Below, in pieces: positions 62,127 through 64,000 of a stretch of DNA of 64,000 nucleotides. Origin of the DNA: Pseudobutyrivibrio ruminis DSM 9787 (GTDB lineage: Bacteria > Bacillota > Clostridia > Lachnospirales > Lachnospiraceae); contig NZ_OBMR01000013.1 of NCBI RefSeq assembly GCF_900218035.1, positions 1-64,000 of the forward strand. Direction: 5' to 3'. Below the pieces are notes generated by a model. That model searched no databases. It saw only the letters and a list, made by a program, of their open reading frames with translations, and was not told the DNA's origin. The stretch's first letter is position 1. The number at the start of each line of letters is the position of its first letter. The position numbers and the translations under genes are program-made.

Positions 62127-62825
62127 ATGTATTCGTATCAGGACAGAATTAAATACAGTGAAGTTGATGCTAATCTTGATCTCACATATTTTGGCTTAGT
62201 TAATTACATGCAAAACTGTAGCTGTTTTCATTCTGATGATGTTGGCGTTGGTGTATATTACTTAGCTCCCAAAAGACTAGGCTGGTTTGTGACAAGCTAT
62301 GAAATACATATTAAAAGATTGCCAAGGTATTCAGAGAAAGTAAAGGTATGCACATGGCCATATCAGGTTAGAGGCATGATGGCACATCGTCTTTACTCAA
62401 TCGAAACCGAGGATGGAGAGGTTTTGGTTTATGCAGATTCCCTCTGGGTACTCATGGATTTGGATAAGCTCAAACCATCCAGATTTACAGAAGAAATTGC
62501 AAAAGCTTATCCGGAGGATGCAAGCCTTCCTCAGTTTGATTTAAATCACAACAAGTTAAGGCTCAGTGCAGACATAGAAAAAGTTGGAGAGTTTACAGTT
62601 ACAGACAGATATTTGGACACAAACAACCACATGAATAACTCTCACTACATAGATGTCACTCGTTATTACTTACCAGAGCAGTCATTCAACACAATCAATA
62701 TCAACTACAAAAAAGCAGCATTGTTAGATGACAAGCTAGATGTGTATATAGGAAAAATAGAACAGGGATATCAGGTAGTCCTCAAAAAAGAAGATGAAGT
62801 TTATACAATAGTGGAGTACAAATAA
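62127..62825 (+). CDS. Acyl-ACP thioesterase (FatA/FatB-like)
   Basis: A 232-aa double hot-dog enzyme that releases fatty acids from acyl carrier protein. ATG 62127 is chosen over GTG three bases earlier; GGAGG lies 6 nt upstream. It shows YSEVDANLDLTYFGLVNYMQ (first domain) and the catalytic region YLDTNNHMNNSHYIDV (~170, conserved Asn and His), as in bacterial homologues of the plant enzymes. Its stop overlaps the next start (TAATG), linking it to the CvfB-like gene. Confidence 0.9.
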   Translation: MYSYQDRIKYSEVDANLDLTYFGLVNYMQNCSCFHSDDVGVGVYYLAPKRLGWFVTSYEIHIKRLPRYSEKVKVCTWPYQVRGMMAHRLYSIETEDGEVLVYADSLWVLMDLDKLKPSRFTEEIAKAYPEDASLPQFDLNHNKLRLSADIEKVGEFTVTDRYLDTNNHMNNSHYIDVTRYYLPEQSFNTININYKKAALLDDKLDVYIGKIEQGYQVVLKKEDEVYTIVEYK

Positions 62826-63649
62826 TGAAATTAGGCGAAATACAAGTTTTAAAAATAGAAAAGAAAGTTGAGTTTGGTGTTTATCTTTCAGATGGAACAG
62901 AAAGAGTTCTTTTGCCAAAGAAGCAGGTTCCGGAGAATGCCAAAATCGGAGACGAGATAAAGGTATTTGTATACAAGGATTCTAAGGATAGATTAATATG
63001 TACAACAAATACTCCAAAGCTTACTTTTGGCCAGATGGGTGTTCTTTCAGTTAGCCAGGTCAATAAAGTAGGTGCGTTCCTTGATTGGGGATTAGAAAAA
63101 GATTTATTCCTTCCTTTCAAGGAAATGACAAAGCAGCCATCTGAAGGTGACGAGATTTTAGTTAGAGTGTACATCGATAAAAGTCAGCGCCTCTGTGCCA
63201 GCATGAAGGGCTTATACGAGATGCTTTCTACAAAGCCACCATATCAGGTTGGTGACGAAGTAGAAGCTAGAATATACGAATTTGGCCATGACTTTGGTAC
63301 ATTTGTTGCTATCGAGGACAAATATTCTGCAATGATTCCAAAGCATGAGGATACAAGCAAGTACCGAGTTGGTGATGTTCTTATGGTTCGCATCACAGGC
63401 ATCAAAGAAGACGGTAAATGCGATGTTACAATCAGAGATAAAGCATACATCCAAATGGAAGATGATGCAGAAGCGTTACTTGATTTAATAGATAGCTATG
63501 CTGGTGTATTGCCATTCTCAGAAAAGGCATCACCAGAAGTTATAAAAAGGGAAACAGGTCTTTCAAAAGCAGCTTTTAAACGTGCTATTGGAAGACTCTA
63601 CAAGGAAAGAAAGATTTCCTTAGTAGATGGAAAGATACGCAAACTATAA
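62825..63649 (+). CDS. CvfB-like S1 RNA-binding protein
   Basis: A 274-aa protein with tandem S1-like RNA-binding domains (QVNKVGAFLDWGLEKDLFLP at ~77 and a second with VAIEDKYSAMIPKHEDTSKY at ~160) and a C-terminal winged-helix segment (RETGLSKAAFKRAIGRLYKE, ~240). This architecture matches CvfB/YitL, linked to virulence regulation in Staphylococcus; its role here is unknown. It is translationally coupled to the thioesterase gene by TAATG. Confidence 0.9.
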   Translation: MKLGEIQVLKIEKKVEFGVYLSDGTERVLLPKKQVPENAKIGDEIKVFVYKDSKDRLICTTNTPKLTFGQMGVLSVSQVNKVGAFLDWGLEKDLFLPFKEMTKQPSEGDEILVRVYIDKSQRLCASMKGLYEMLSTKPPYQVGDEVEARIYEFGHDFGTFVAIEDKYSAMIPKHEDTSKYRVGDVLMVRITGIKEDGKCDVTIRDKAYIQMEDDAEALLDLIDSYAGVLPFSEKASPEVIKRETGLSKAAFKRAIGRLYKERKISLVDGKIRKL

Positions 63650-63662
63650 GGAGGACATACTT

Positions 63663-64000
63663 ATGAAAAATGTAATCTCAACAACAGCTGCGCCAGCGGC
63701 AATTGGCCCATATTCACAGGCCATCGAGGTAAATGGAATGGTTTATACATCAGGTATCATTCCAGTTGATCCAGAAACAGGTGTTATTCCTGAAGGTGCT
63801 GCAGCACAGGCTGACAGAGTATTCAAGAGCATGAGCGCATTATTAGAAGCAGCCGGTACATCCATGGGAAATGTTGTTAAAACTACAGTCTTTATTAAAA
63901 ACATGGATGATTTCGCAGCAATTAATGAAGTATATGCAAAGTACTTCCCAGAGCCATTTCCAGCTCGTTCATGTATTGAAGTTGCTCGTATTCCAAAGGA
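63663..64000 (+). CDS. ridA: RidA family enamine/imine deaminase (cut by window end)
   Basis: The first ~112 residues are visible, beginning MKNVISTTAAPAAIGPYSQA, which is the RidA N-terminal signature. MVYTSGIIPVDPETG (~26) follows, and the PARSCIEVARIPK segment with the conserved Arg near ~104 is present. RidA hydrolyses reactive 2-aminoacrylate. AAGGAGG precedes ATG 63663, 14 bp after the CvfB-like gene, so it may be third in that operon. The stop codon is beyond the window. Confidence 0.95.
   Translation, partial: MKNVISTTAAPAAIGPYSQAIEVNGMVYTSGIIPVDPETGVIPEGAAAQADRVFKSMSALLEAAGTSMGNVVKTTVFIKNMDDFAAINEVYAKYFPEPFPARSCIEVARIPK

Noticed and set aside
1-64000. CRISPR array, prophage, insertion sequence or toxin-antitoxin locus
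   Set aside because: No direct-repeat array, no transposase or integrase and no terminal inverted repeats were seen on either strand.

Overview
The window reads as a chromosomal segment of a low-GC Gram-positive of the Lachnospiraceae type, probably a Butyrivibrio/Pseudobutyrivibrio relative. The basis is A+T-rich spacers, strong AGGAGG ribosome-binding sites, a KOW-domain gene between map and infA, a zinc-type S14, a Cys4 adenylate kinase, a type III glutamine synthetase, and a full S10-spc-alpha ribosomal cluster. The genus is an inference from gene content and protein style; no search was run. I see no prophage, insertion sequence, CRISPR array or conjugative region, so this is mostly core genome. 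The novel signal lies chiefly in the RNA leaders and compact promoter architectures.

Layout. 1-300: the end of an rRNA operon (23S 3' end, tRNA-Thr, terminator, no 5S in the usual place). 300-5300: a permease, two small membrane proteins, a Dabb protein, rubrerythrin, and an SOS-type Y-family polymerase with a YolD-like partner behind a LexA-like box. 5400-10250: NAD(P)HX repair enzyme, a membrane diguanylate cyclase, a voltage-gated-type K+ channel and a secreted amidase. 10300-14330: a lysine riboswitch driving dapA and an NhaC-family transporter, then a KdsC-like phosphatase and TraX. 14350-22800: uracil permease, upp, a large protein with a cNMP-like domain, flotillin, a MATE pump and an RNA-methyltransferase-like enzyme.

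22998-39758: about 17 kb of translation genes in one direction: rpsJ, rplCDWB, rpsS, rplV, rpsC, rplP, rpmC, rpsQ, rplNXE, rpsZ, rpsH, rplFR, rpsE, rpmD, rplO, secY, adk, map, KOW, infA, rpmJ, rpsMKD, rpoA, rplQ. This block is broken by structured spacers before rpsJ, rplC, rpmJ, rpsM, rpoA and rplQ. The rplQ spacer holds two tandem hairpins with an identical 16-nt loop but different stems, the strongest candidate for an undescribed RNA element here.

39900-58540: MATE pump, SDR oxidoreductase, a three-gene ABC transporter, ftsH, uvrC, hprK, an M18 aminopeptidase, murB, rapZ, whiA, an HPr-like (Crh-like) protein whose phosphorylatable His is replaced by Glu, a lipid kinase, class II aldolase and glnN. 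This groups carbon-catabolite signalling (HprK and Ser-phosphorylated HPr/Crh) with cell-wall control (MurB, RapZ, WhiA). 58548-64000: a class A penicillin-binding protein divergent from a YigZ-family gene through mirror-overlapping promoters, tRNA-Gln(CTG), acyl-ACP thioesterase, a CvfB-like S1 protein and a RidA gene cut by the window end.
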